A DNA stretch of 43,791 nucleotides from Treponema sp. JC4 (GTDB taxonomy: Bacteria > Spirochaetota > Spirochaetia > Treponematales > Treponemataceae), in assembly GCF_000260795.1 (NCBI RefSeq), contig NZ_AJGU01000020.1:1-43791 (forward strand), read 5' to 3'. A model generated the notes under the pieces. It did no database searches. It saw only the letters and a list, made by a program, of their open reading frames with translations, and had not been told where the DNA came from. Both the position numbers and the translations under genes were made by a program. Positions 15,691-23,668 of this stretch are shown here, piece by piece. The first letter of the stretch is position 1; each line of letters opens with the position of its first letter.

Positions 15691-16239
15691 ATGAAAAAAC
15701 TTATTTTATCACTTTTAATAGGAGCATTTGTTATGACAGGATTATCTGCTAACCCTTCGACGGGCTCAGGGACCGTGGTGTTTGTATATTTCAGTGCAAC
15801 AGGCACAACCGAGCGAATGGCAAAAAACGCCGCAACCGCAATGGGTGCAGACATCTTTGAAATCGAGCCCGTTCACAAATACACCAGCGCTGACTTAAAC
15901 TGGCACGACAAAAAATCACTCTCATCAATTGAATGCAACGACCCGAAAAGCCGACCTGCAATTGCAAACAAGATCGACATCTCAGGTTACGACACTGTAA
16001 TTTTGTGCTACCCCATCTGGTGGGCATATGCTCCAAAAATCATGTACACCTTTGTAGAAAGCCAGAAGTGGGAAGGCAAGAAAATCGTCACTCTTTGTAC
16101 ATCAGGCGGAGGCGGTCTTGGACGCAGCGGCACCGATCTTGCCAAATACGCAAAAGGAGCAAAGCTCTTAGGTGGTAAAGATTTTACACGTGGCAAGGCT
16201 GATGAAATCAAGAAATATATTGAAGGACTTTTGAAATAA
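15691..16239 (+). CDS. Exported flavodoxin-like protein, 182 aa
   Basis: The first 20 residues form a signal-peptide-like hydrophobic stretch. The FMN phosphate loop SATGTT is at residues 35-40, followed by YPIWWAYAPKIMYTF and TSGGGGLGRSG, typical of the short-chain flavodoxin_4 group. The linker NPSTGSGTVV at residues 21-30 is encoded by a palindromic element (15753-15775), so it looks like an insertion that left the frame intact. AGGAGG precedes the ATG. It is the first gene of a seven-gene operon. Confidence 0.85.
   Translation: MKKLILSLLIGAFVMTGLSANPSTGSGTVVFVYFSATGTTERMAKNAATAMGADIFEIEPVHKYTSADLNWHDKKSLSSIECNDPKSRPAIANKIDISGYDTVILCYPIWWAYAPKIMYTFVESQKWEGKKIVTLCTSGGGGLGRSGTDLAKYAKGAKLLGGKDFTRGKADEIKKYIEGLLK
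15753..15775. repeat. Palindromic repeat element inside the flavodoxin gene
   Basis: CCCTTCGACGGGCTCAGGG followed by ACCG. The CCCT/AGGG ends are inverse and the core closely resembles the CCCTTCGACAAGCTCAGGG element seen dispersed in many bacterial genomes. It encodes NPSTGSGT at the signal-peptide border, a place that tolerates extra residues. Confidence 0.5.
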
Positions 16240-16247
16240 TAGAAAAT

Positions 16248-16589
16248 ATGAGCATTACAGTAAACCTTAGATACACAGGCAAAGGAAATGCCGCAATTGA
16301 TTTTGCCCGCGAAATGACAGAAAGCGGCGTAGTTGAAAAAATCCGTGCTGAAAAAGGAAACCTTCGTTATGAGTATTATCAGCGTCTTTTTGATGTCAGC
16401 CCGGACAAAACCGTGCTTCTCATCGACCAGTGGGAAAATCAAGAAGCGATAGACATTCACCATGCCTCACCGATGATGGCAGAAATCGCACGGCTTCGCG
16501 AAAAGTACGACCTTCACATGACGGTAGAGCGATTTGTAGCTGATGAAGGCGGTGTCCCAGAAAGTGACAAGGAATTCATAAGAAAATGA
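16248..16589 (+). CDS. YgiN-like antibiotic biosynthesis monooxygenase (ABM) domain protein, 113 aa
   Basis: A single ABM ferredoxin-like domain: ITVNLRYTGKG, LRYEYYQRLFD, LLIDQWENQEAIDIHH and LHMTVERF are in the expected order. Members act as quinol monooxygenases or heme-degrading or redox-stress proteins and usually dimerise. The ATG is eight bases after the flavodoxin stop, so it is an operon partner. The pairing with flavodoxin suggests quinone or flavin redox chemistry (inference). Confidence 0.82.
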   Translation: MSITVNLRYTGKGNAAIDFAREMTESGVVEKIRAEKGNLRYEYYQRLFDVSPDKTVLLIDQWENQEAIDIHHASPMMAEIARLREKYDLHMTVERFVADEGGVPESDKEFIRK

Positions 16590-17062
16590 AAAGATTGATT
16601 TCGATTCTGTTTCCTGCAATTTTAGTCATAGCTATGGCTTGCGCCGCTGGAAACAATACTGCCCCAACAACAAAAGGAGCTCTCCCCATGAAGCTATACA
16701 TTCAGATTGATAACGGAACGAGCAAACACACTCTTACAGCAACACTTTACGACAATTCATCTTCGCACGCGCTGGTGGAACTTCTTCAAAAAGGCGAACT
16801 CACAATCGACATGCACGATTACGGCAATTTTGAAAAAGTCGGCTCGCTTCAGACATCGCTTCCGCGAAACGACACGCAGATTACAACTGAACCAGGTGAC
16901 ATCATCCTCTATCAGGGAAATCAGATTACGATTTACTACGACACAAACAGCTGGAACTTTACCCTGCTTGGAAAAATTGACGGCATAACAAAAGCCGAAC
17001 TCAAAAAGATTCTGGGAAAAGGTAATGTGACTGCCGTGCTTTCAATTAACACTTTGGATTAG
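16586..17062 (+). CDS. Cyclophilin-like fold lipoprotein, 158 aa
   Basis: A hydrophobic leader with VIAMAC puts a lipidated Cys at residue 19. The mature domain matches the cyclophilin-like fold family (Cyclophil_like2): TATLYDNSSSHALVELL, MHDYGNFEKVGSL, PGDIILYQGNQITIYYD. Catalytic prolyl-isomerase activity is not established for this family. The start overlaps the preceding stop by four bases (ATGA). It is regularly found next to flavodoxin genes. Confidence 0.82.
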   Translation: MKRLISILFPAILVIAMACAAGNNTAPTTKGALPMKLYIQIDNGTSKHTLTATLYDNSSSHALVELLQKGELTIDMHDYGNFEKVGSLQTSLPRNDTQITTEPGDIILYQGNQITIYYDTNSWNFTLLGKIDGITKAELKKILGKGNVTAVLSINTLD

Positions 17063-17066
17063 GAAT

Positions 17067-17711
17067 ATGAATACAAACAAGCTCCGTATGCCGCTCGACA
17101 TTTTGATGACTCTACTCTCCATAATTTTGATGGGCGGTACTGTCCTTTTCCCGGATGACCGCATTCATCAGATTTGTGGAATATCGCTGATTGTTTTATG
17201 GGTGGTTCACATTGTGTTGAACAGACGCTGGTATAGCAGTTTATTCAAAGGGAAGTATCAGCCGTACAGAATCATGCAGCTTGTTGTGAATTGCGGCGTT
17301 TTGATTTGTGCCTTGTTCCTTATGATAAGCGACCTTTTGATGGCGTGGTTTATTCCGGCTGACTGGGTCGGCGGAGCACTTGGTTTTGCCCGAACTACTC
17401 ACCTGCTCGCCTCTCACTGGTATTACATTTTCATGGCCTTCCATATCGGATTACATGCCTCAATGATTGCAACCAAAATAAAAATCCGAGGGATTGTGCC
17501 GCGCTTAATCTGTATCCTAATCAGCCTGTATGGCGTTTACGCCTTTATCGCACGAGGCCTGTGGAAATACATGTTCGGGCTTCAGCAGTTTTTCTTCTTT
17601 GATTTTGAACGCGGTTATATGCTGTTCGTACTGGATTACATTTCGATAATTGTTTTGTTTGGAACAGTGTCGTATTATATCGGAAAGCTTTTCACAAGAG
17701 GCAAAAAATGA
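17067..17711 (+). CDS. DUF4405-type membrane protein, 214 aa
   Basis: Five or six hydrophobic segments with several His residues at membrane edges (HQICGIS, VVHIVLN, HLLASHWYYIF, AFHIGLHASM). This is the pattern of DUF4405, cytochrome b561-like membrane proteins that may bind heme. It sits in the redox operon four bases after the previous stop. A role in electron transfer across the membrane fits the neighbours but is inference. Confidence 0.8.
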   Translation: MNTNKLRMPLDILMTLLSIILMGGTVLFPDDRIHQICGISLIVLWVVHIVLNRRWYSSLFKGKYQPYRIMQLVVNCGVLICALFLMISDLLMAWFIPADWVGGALGFARTTHLLASHWYYIFMAFHIGLHASMIATKIKIRGIVPRLICILISLYGVYAFIARGLWKYMFGLQQFFFFDFERGYMLFVLDYISIIVLFGTVSYYIGKLFTRGKK

Positions 17712-18229
17712 AGATATCTTCAGAAACATCTGACAAAACAATGATTATCGCAAAACTTACAGAGAAAATGATTGATTTTTCAAAAGGCAACCAGCATGAT
17801 ATAACTCATTTTCTTCAGGTCTGGGCGTTTGCGAAAACCATCGGAAATCTGGAAGGACTGGATGAGGAAACACAGTTTATTCTTGAGGCGGCAGCGCTCG
17901 TCCACGACATTGCCTGTCCGCTTTGCCGTGAAAAATATGGTAATACAAATGGAAAAATGCAGGAAAAGGAAGGAGAAATTCTTGCCCGGGATTTTCTTTC
18001 TGCTACAGATTTTACATCACATCAGATAGACAGGATTGCATATCTTGTTGGCCACCATCATACTTTCAACGATGTAGATGGATTAGATTATCAGATTCTT
18101 CTTGAAGCAGATTATCTTGAGAATGCGATTGAAAATAATTATGCAAAAGAAAATATTGAAAATTTTCTTGAAAGAATCTGTAAGACAGCTGCAGGTAAGA
18201 AGTTGATTAAATCAATATTATTACAATGA
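17708..18229 (+). CDS. HD-domain phosphohydrolase-like protein, 173 aa
   Basis: Metal-binding residues are visible in ITHFLQVW (first His), ALVHDIACPLC (His-Asp) and LVGHHHTFN, with a final Asp in LEADYLEN. The order and about 170-residue length fit HD proteins of the YpgQ/HDIG type. The start overlaps the DUF4405 stop (ATGA), so expression is coupled. The substrate could be a nucleotide or signalling nucleotide. Confidence 0.85.
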   Translation: MKISSETSDKTMIIAKLTEKMIDFSKGNQHDITHFLQVWAFAKTIGNLEGLDEETQFILEAAALVHDIACPLCREKYGNTNGKMQEKEGEILARDFLSATDFTSHQIDRIAYLVGHHHTFNDVDGLDYQILLEADYLENAIENNYAKENIENFLERICKTAAGKKLIKSILLQ

Positions 18230-18241
18230 TACGAGGTAAAA

Positions 18242-18673
18242 ATAAGAAGAAAAGACCGCGAAGTAAAAGATTTTGATGAAATTATAGATACCCTGTCCCG
18301 ATGCAAAGTTCTGCACCTGGCGCTTATAAGCGATGGAAAGCCTTATTCACAGGCAATTCTTGCAAACGGATTTCTTTATACTTCGGGACAGATTCCGCTC
18401 AATCCTGAAACCGGGGCAATCGAAGGAAGCTCTATTGAGGCTCAGGCTGAACAGGCTATAAAGAACCTCGGAGAAATTCTTAAGGCGGCAGGAACAGACT
18501 TTTCTAAAGTTGTAAAGACTACCTGCTTCCTCGCCCACATTTCAGATTTTGCTGCCTTCAATACGGTTTATGAAAAGTACTTTGTTTCAAAGCCTGCCCG
18601 CAGCTGTTTTGAAGTTGCAGCTCTGCCAAAAGGCGCACTTGTTGAAATCGAGGCAGTGGCTGTTGTAGAATAA
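18242..18673 (+). CDS. PNPOx-RidA chimera lacking a standard start codon
   Basis: The frame opens with ATA at the usual distance after GAGGT. About 35 residues match the N-terminus of the NimA-like pyridoxamine-oxidase-fold family (RRKDREVKDFDEII ... LHLALISDGKPY). At GKPYSQAI it continues in frame as RidA/YjgF from its second strand to the end, including LYTSGQIPLNP and the conserved Arg in PARSCFEVAALPKG. The RidA N-terminus is missing. No ATG, GTG or TTG exists in the first 120 codons. It is either a pseudogene created by fusion or a gene that uses an ATA start. The frame is intact throughout. Confidence 0.7.
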   Translation: MRRKDREVKDFDEIIDTLSRCKVLHLALISDGKPYSQAILANGFLYTSGQIPLNPETGAIEGSSIEAQAEQAIKNLGEILKAAGTDFSKVVKTTCFLAHISDFAAFNTVYEKYFVSKPARSCFEVAALPKGALVEIEAVAVVE

Positions 18674-18678
18674 CAGGC

Positions 18679-19029
18679 ATGAAAATCGCAGTAACATACG
18701 AAAAAGAAAGCGGGAACGTATTCCAGCATTTTGGAAAAACTCAGTATTTTAAAATCTATCAGATTGAAGATGGAAAGATTGTTTCTTCAGAAGTAATTGA
18801 TAACGGCGGAAACGGACATCACGCGCTTCCTCCATACCTTAAGAGCCTTGGAGTAGAAACTCTGATTCTTGGAAACCGTGGCCAGGGTGCCGTTGATGCA
18901 ATTGCCGCTGCCGGCTTAAAAGAAATGCCAGGAATTACCGGTTCTGCCGACGACGCCGCAGAGCTTTTTGCAAAGGGTGAACTCAAGCCTAACTTTGCAG
19001 CTAAGTGTGATCATCATCATCACGAATAG
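18679..19029 (+). CDS. NifX/NifB-type cofactor-binding protein, 116 aa
   Basis: Dinitrogenase iron-molybdenum cofactor-binding fold (NifX, NafY, MTH1175): MKIAVTYEKESGNVFQHFGKT at the start (in pieces), LILGNRGQGAVDAI and a C-terminal KCDHHHHE that looks like a metal-binding tail. There is no nitrogenase context here; family members outside nitrogen fixation have unclear roles in metal-cluster handling. It is the last gene of the redox operon, five bases after the RidA fusion. Confidence 0.85.
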   Translation: MKIAVTYEKESGNVFQHFGKTQYFKIYQIEDGKIVSSEVIDNGGNGHHALPPYLKSLGVETLILGNRGQGAVDAIAAAGLKEMPGITGSADDAAELFAKGELKPNFAAKCDHHHHE

Positions 19030-19032
19030 ATT

Positions 19033-19953
19033 TTATTCCACAATCCAGCTTTTCTGTGTTGTATTAAAAATCTTATCATCAGAATTCAGTTCGCCGATTA
19101 AAAGCGGAGAAGCAGGATTGTGTAATTTCATATTTTCCAGAACAAGTCTGGAATCTGCATTTGCATAACAGTATCGGCACAGATGAGCACAGGAATTGTA
19201 AACTCCAATATCCCCGTTTAAAAAACAGGCACATTCTTTTCTTGCAGAATTCTTTTTAGGAACTTTAAGTTTTTTACCAATAGCATTTTCGAGTACTGCA
19301 ACAGTCTGACAGCCGGAACAGTCCGCACCAAACCGTTCGAGTTCCCTTCCTTCGGCACAAGGACGCAAAGTCATTCCATAATTAGCGGCAATTTCAACAA
19401 AAGCTTTTCCAAGAGTAAGCCTCTCCTCTTGAGTCACCTCGCGGGCTTCGGGAAAATTACGTTTCACCTTTGGATATAAATCTATGAAGCTGATTACGGC
19501 AGTCTTCGTTGCGCCACAAAGCCTGCGGGCAATATTTTCAAATGCCTTAAGATGATATGGAATCGTATATTTTTCGGAGATAAAAACCGGATCATAACGC
19601 CAGCCGACTTTTTCCGGTCCAAGGCGTTTTCCAAGTTCAATAATGCCGTCTGCGACATCAACCTTTTGCGGCACATTAGGCTCAATTTCTTTCCCATAAG
19701 GTGTGAGCGAAACATACCACCACTGATTATATTTTGAAAGCTCATTCCAGAGTTCCTGATTTTTCAAAACCGGCAGGGGATTTTTAGTACAGAAAGTAAT
19801 CAAATCAACAATCTGAGGATTAAGTTCATAGCGCGAAACAGATGAAGGATAAAAGGGATTTCTAACCATCACATACCCTTCTTTAAGCCGGTTCAAAAGC
19901 CAGAGAGAATAAAATGCCGGAATGTCTGTTCGCTGTCCTGTCTGGATTATCAT
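19033..19953 (-). CDS. DUF1848 protein with radical-SAM-like cysteines, 306 aa
   Basis: It begins with IIQTGQRTDIPAFYSLW, the typical start of DUF1848. The C-terminal region has CACFLNGDIGVYNSC and then CAHLCRYCYANAD, a CX3CX2C cluster like radical-SAM enzymes. A TIM-barrel fold is expected. The chemistry is unknown. It is convergent with the NifX gene (3 bases apart) and lies four bases downstream of the metallo-hydrolase gene on the same strand. Confidence 0.85.
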   Translation of the reverse strand: MIIQTGQRTDIPAFYSLWLLNRLKEGYVMVRNPFYPSSVSRYELNPQIVDLITFCTKNPLPVLKNQELWNELSKYNQWWYVSLTPYGKEIEPNVPQKVDVADGIIELGKRLGPEKVGWRYDPVFISEKYTIPYHLKAFENIARRLCGATKTAVISFIDLYPKVKRNFPEAREVTQEERLTLGKAFVEIAANYGMTLRPCAEGRELERFGADCSGCQTVAVLENAIGKKLKVPKKNSARKECACFLNGDIGVYNSCAHLCRYCYANADSRLVLENMKLHNPASPLLIGELNSDDKIFNTTQKSWIVE

Positions 19954-19957
19954 TTTT

Positions 19958-20806
19958 CTACTCTACAAGAACTTCATCCCCAGACCGAACATAACTCAAC
20001 TGCCCGCCCATGATTTCTTTCATCTGATTGAAAACTGGAAGGCCCGTGCAGTGGCAGGTTGCAAAGTGAGATTTATAGGATTTGAGGCGATTTGCGATTT
20101 CTGTGATTTCGGCAGTATCTGCCTCGGAGAACTCGGTGCGCTTCATAAGATGGAAACCGCCGATTACGAGATCTGGAAGTGAGGCCGGGCCAAACTTCCG
20201 TTCAAGCGTTTCCATCACATTCAGAATGCCGTTATGCGCACAGCCACAGAAAAGGATTTTCTTTCCGCCGGTTGTCAAAAGCAGATTCTGTTCGTGGTGG
20301 AATTCATCCTGAATATACTGTCCGTTGCAAAGCTGACGGAGACGCTTGTTTGTAGAAGGCAGCGGAAAGGTACGATTATCAACAGTAAAAAGCTGAAGCT
20401 CATCATCAATTTTTGTGTCACCCTTCAGAAGCTGAACCTGGGGCAGCGAGAGAATCTTTTTATCAATCCCGATATAGCGGAAGCCCTTATCTTCCCCGTC
20501 GAAGGCATAATATTCACCACCGGCATTACTCTGCATGTAAATCTTAGTACGAGGATTAATTTCCACAAACGGCAGGATTCCGCCTGAATGATCATAATGT
20601 CCGTGGCTTAAAATCACAGTATCAACAGAAGTCAAATCTACACCAAGCTTCTGGGCATTACGAATCACAAGCTCGCTCGGGCTTGTGTCGAACAAAAACC
20701 TATGGGCTTGGGTTTCTACATAAAACGAAAGTCCGTGAGCCGCCTCGCAGCCGCTATCGCCTGGTTCATTTTCTACAAGATTTATAATCCGCATTTCAGT
20801 TTCCAT
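19958..20806 (-). CDS. Metallo-beta-lactamase-fold hydrolase, 282 aa
   Basis: The metal-binding HxHxDH is SHGHYDHSGG, followed by GCAHNGILN and GGFHLM. The CEAAHGLSFYVET start and C-terminal ATCHCTGL resemble archaeal and bacterial 7,8-dihydropterin-type MBL hydrolases. It should be a soluble zinc hydrolase. The start may be the ATG at 20806 or a second four codons later. It shares a short AT-rich divergent promoter region with the threonine aldolase gene. Confidence 0.85.
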   Translation of the reverse strand: METEMRIINLVENEPGDSGCEAAHGLSFYVETQAHRFLFDTSPSELVIRNAQKLGVDLTSVDTVILSHGHYDHSGGILPFVEINPRTKIYMQSNAGGEYYAFDGEDKGFRYIGIDKKILSLPQVQLLKGDTKIDDELQLFTVDNRTFPLPSTNKRLRQLCNGQYIQDEFHHEQNLLLTTGGKKILFCGCAHNGILNVMETLERKFGPASLPDLVIGGFHLMKRTEFSEADTAEITEIANRLKSYKSHFATCHCTGLPVFNQMKEIMGGQLSYVRSGDEVLVE

Positions 20807-20854
20807 TTTTCTTATTATATCATATTATATCAGCAGATAAAAAAGGGGAAACGA

Positions 20855-21880
20855 ATGCTGTCATTTGAAAGTGATTATATTGAAGGTGCACATCCAAAGA
20901 TTCTGGAGGCACTGGCAAAAACAAATATGGGAAGTCTTTCGGGCTATGGTGCCGACGAATATACAAAAGCTGCAAAAGAAAAGATTGCAGCTGCCTGCGC
21001 TTTGCCAGATGCACAGATTGCTTTTTTGACTGGCGGCACTCAAACTAATCAGATTGTAATCGACACCATGCTTCATCAGTATGAAGGCGTTGTTGCAGCT
21101 CAGAGCGGACATGTAAGCGTCCACGAAGCCGGAGCCATTGAATATACCGGCCGAAAAGTTCTGACACTCCCCTCTCACAATGGAAAAATTGACGCCGCAG
21201 AACTTGATTCCTATATTTCTGATTTTTACAAGGATGGAAATCACGAGCACATGGTTTTTCCGGGAATGGTCTATATTTCTCATCCAACGGAATACGGAAC
21301 CTTGTATTCAAAAACAGAAATGACAGAGATTTCAAAAGTCTGCCGAAAGCATAAAATCCCGCTCTTTCTCGACGGGGCACGACTTGGCTACGGTCTTATG
21401 AGCAGACAGTCAGATTTGACTCTCCCTGATATTGCAGAATTTTGTGATGTTTTTTACATAGGCGGAACTAAAGTCGGAGCTCTGTGCGGTGAAGCCCTCG
21501 TTTTTACAAAAAAGAATATGCCTCTTCATTTTGAACATCTGGTAAAAAAACACGGTGCTCTTCTGGCAAAAGGACGACTTTTAGCAATTCAGTTTGACAC
21601 ACTCTTTACTGATGATTTGTATTTTGAAATCAGCCGCAATGCAATTGACCGCGCAGAAGAATTAAAGTCTCTCTTTACCAGAAAAGGCTACAAGTTTTTT
21701 ATGGATTCTCCGACTAACCAGCAGTTTGTAATTCTTGAAAACAATAAACTCAATGAGCTTCAGAAAAAAGTAAAGTTTGCTTTCTGGGAAAAATACGATG
21801 ACACTCACACGGTCGTAAGATTTGCAACAAGCTGGGCAACCACAAGTGAAAAGATTTCAGAACTGGAAAAAATATTATAA
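20855..21880 (+). CDS. Threonine aldolase-like PLP enzyme, 341 aa
   Basis: Fold-type I PLP enzyme of the low-specificity threonine aldolase family: SFESDYIEGAHPKILEAL, FLTGGTQTNQIV, HVSVHEAGAIE, FLDGARLGYGL, and FYIGGTKVGALCGEA with the PLP Lys. It cleaves threonine or related beta-hydroxy amino acids to glycine and an aldehyde. ATG 20855 follows GGGGAA, which rejects a longer in-frame start upstream that would overlap the divergent gene. The length is normal. Confidence 0.9.
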   Translation: MLSFESDYIEGAHPKILEALAKTNMGSLSGYGADEYTKAAKEKIAAACALPDAQIAFLTGGTQTNQIVIDTMLHQYEGVVAAQSGHVSVHEAGAIEYTGRKVLTLPSHNGKIDAAELDSYISDFYKDGNHEHMVFPGMVYISHPTEYGTLYSKTEMTEISKVCRKHKIPLFLDGARLGYGLMSRQSDLTLPDIAEFCDVFYIGGTKVGALCGEALVFTKKNMPLHFEHLVKKHGALLAKGRLLAIQFDTLFTDDLYFEISRNAIDRAEELKSLFTRKGYKFFMDSPTNQQFVILENNKLNELQKKVKFAFWEKYDDTHTVVRFATSWATTSEKISELEKIL

Positions 21881-21909
21881 AGATAAGCTGACATTTATTA
21901 TCAGCATCT
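21881..21909. terminator. Hairpin between the aldolase and VOC genes
   Basis: AGAT (21881-21884) and GCTGA (21887-21891) pair with TCAGC (21901-21905) and ATCT (21906-21909), with a two-base bulge; a T-rich TTTATT follows. It is placed between convergent genes. Confidence 0.5.
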
Positions 21910-22293
21910 TTATTCAGTAATCTCAATCTGGTTTCCTTCAACAGCCACGATGCAGCTTTCGTAATAGCCGTCGCCGGTTGTTCGGGGACCGCTGACAACT
22001 TCGTAGCCGTCGGCCTTAAGTCTTGCAGTTAGAGAATCAACTTTTTCCTTGCTGCCAAGACTAAAGGCGACATGAGCGTATCCCGTACGATTCAAATGTT
22101 TTTCATCATCTACAAGACCAGGTTTAGTCATCACTTCTAATCTGGCACCATCTTCAAAAGAAATAAAATATGAGCGGAAATCCGTCTTAGGATTGTGATA
22201 TCCGTTATTCGACTTTCCGCCCAAATATTTCACAAAGAAATCTCTGGCCTTTTCTAAATCATTTACATAAAGTGCAATGTGTTCGATTTTCAT
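21910..22293 (-). CDS. VOC superfamily protein, 127 aa
   Basis: [21 protein letters not shown] at the start (beta-alpha module 1) and [15 protein letters not shown] at the end. EDGARLEVM carries a metal-ligand Glu. GAGGGT lies before the ATG. It is the last gene of an alternating VOC-GNAT-VOC-GNAT run (21910-23610) with gaps of 1-11 bases. Glyoxalase or thiol-transferase activity is possible; the substrate is unknown. Confidence 0.85.
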   Translation of the reverse strand: MKIEHIALYVNDLEKARDFFVKYLGGKSNNGYHNPKTDFRSYFISFEDGARLEVMTKPGLVDDEKHLNRTGYAHVAFSLGSKEKVDSLTARLKADGYEVVSGPRTTGDGYYESCIVAVEGNQIEITE

Positions 22294-22303
22294 ATCTGTA
22301 CCC

Positions 22304-22756
22304 TCATTTCAGATTCAGCACCATTCCGCTTTCATTTGCAGTAAAGCCCAGCTGAGTATAAAGGAATCGGCCCTGTTCCGTTGCATCAAGGCTTATTTCC
22401 GTACAACCTTTTTTGCGGGCTTCTTCAATGAGCATGTTCACCATCTTTTTGCCGATTCCCTGCCTCTGGTATTCTTTGTTTGTGTAGACATTCATAAGAT
22501 GCGCTCGTTTTCCAGTGGGATGGTCAAACGTTGGCATTATGTTTATGTAGCTGATTGAAGCACAGCCGATTGCTTTTCCACCATCAATTGCAAGAACTGT
22601 AGTCTGATTACCGTGAAGAAAATATTCGCGGGAACAGTCCACAATAACTTTATCAAACACGGCATCCGCACTCAGGTTATTCACAACGCGAAGCATCTCA
22701 AGCCGGATTTCCATCAAAGTTTCTATATCATTAGCATTTGCTTTTCTGATTTCCAA
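22304..22756 (-). CDS. GNAT N-acetyltransferase, 150 aa
   Basis: [16 protein letters not shown] start, CoA loop [15 protein letters not shown] and FLYTQLGF. The start is TTG (22754-22756), one base after the VOC stop; GGAGAG before it lies in the end of that gene, so translation is coupled. [15 protein letters not shown] resembles the paralogous GNAT at 23140, suggesting an old duplication. Confidence 0.85.
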   Translation of the reverse strand: MEIRKANANDIETLMEIRLEMLRVVNNLSADAVFDKVIVDCSREYFLHGNQTTVLAIDGGKAIGCASISYINIMPTFDHPTGKRAHLMNVYTNKEYQRQGIGKKMVNMLIEEARKKGCTEISLDATEQGRFLYTQLGFTANESGMVLNLK

Positions 22757-22757
22757 T

Positions 22758-23135
22758 TTATCTCTCCATAAAAAACTCTACCTGCTCTCCAAGCGGTCCG
22801 TAGCAGAATGCCATTCGAATCGGATACACAGGATCAGAAGGAATATCTTTGTTGTTCGGTTCAATAAAAAGATCGTAGCCGGCAGCTTTTACCTTCGCCG
22901 CAATTTCATCAACATCATCTGTAAGAAGCGCCATATGACGGATTGCGCCAAGGCAGTGAGTTCCATCTGCATTGGTAAAAATCTCGAGCAGGCCGTTACC
23001 CGTATCAATCATCATACCCTCAGCCCACTCGCGTACGATTTTTAAGCCAAGTAACTCAATATAAAACTCGCGAACCTTAGCAAGCTCTTCTGCCGTTCCA
23101 CATTTCATTGAAATGTGATGGATTCCTTTAATCAT
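22758..23135 (-). CDS. VOC superfamily protein, 125 aa
   Basis: GIHHISMKCG with the first His ligand, REFYIELLGLKIVREW, and MAFCYGPLGEQVEFFMER at the end. The pattern YIELLGLK is usual for glyoxalase I-like or fosfomycin-resistance-like proteins. It is flanked by GNAT genes on both sides in the same operon. The start ATG follows GGGAGT. The substrate is unknown. Confidence 0.85.
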   Translation of the reverse strand: MIKGIHHISMKCGTAEELAKVREFYIELLGLKIVREWAEGMMIDTGNGLLEIFTNADGTHCLGAIRHMALLTDDVDEIAAKVKAAGYDLFIEPNNKDIPSDPVYPIRMAFCYGPLGEQVEFFMER

Positions 23136-23139
23136 TTTT

Positions 23140-23610
23140 TTACTCCCACTTAAAATTCATTTCTTTGCAACGACTGCAGGCATCTTCAAAACCAAGCTTT
23201 TTATACAGCGGATATCCCATAGGGGCTGCCTTGAGTTCGAGAAAATCAAGATTCTGAGTTTTTCCAAAATCGATAATCTGTTTGATGATATTGCCTGCAA
23301 TTCCCTGGCGTCGTTTTTCTGGAAACGTATAAACATTCATGATATTTCCGGTTCGGCCATGAGGAAATCTCGGATTCGCAGGCCTTTCCTGAATCAGCAA
23401 AAAAGCAATTGAAATGATACGCTCTTCTTCCTCTGCCGCAAAAACATAACAATCGCGGTTCAGATGGTTTTTAAGATATTCCTGAAGCTGTGCCTGAATT
23501 GTCGCTTCCATTTCCTGAGTCTGCGGACCAATGTCTTCGCGGATAAATTCCATACGACATCTTATAATTTCTTCAAGTTCATTCAACTCTGCTTTTTTGT
23601 AATCAATCAT
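23140..23610 (-). CDS. GNAT N-acetyltransferase, 156 aa
   Basis: NELEEIIRCRMEFIRED start, IMNVYTFPEKRRQGIAGNII CoA loop (in pieces) and LYKKLGFEDA ending. It is the promoter-proximal gene of the VOC-GNAT run, with GAGGTT before the ATG. Acetyl-CoA dependent; the acceptor is unknown. Confidence 0.85.
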   Translation of the reverse strand: MIDYKKAELNELEEIIRCRMEFIREDIGPQTQEMEATIQAQLQEYLKNHLNRDCYVFAAEEEERIISIAFLLIQERPANPRFPHGRTGNIMNVYTFPEKRRQGIAGNIIKQIIDFGKTQNLDFLELKAAPMGYPLYKKLGFEDACSRCKEMNFKWE

Positions 23611-23668
23611 TTTTAACCTCTTGATTTATTATAGCAGAGACTTTTGTACAAGACACATTAATCTTCTT

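Noticed and set aside
20702-20854. Longer N-terminus of the threonine aldolase
   Set aside because: It overlaps the divergent metallo-hydrolase gene and lacks a binding site; ATG 20855 follows GGGGAA.
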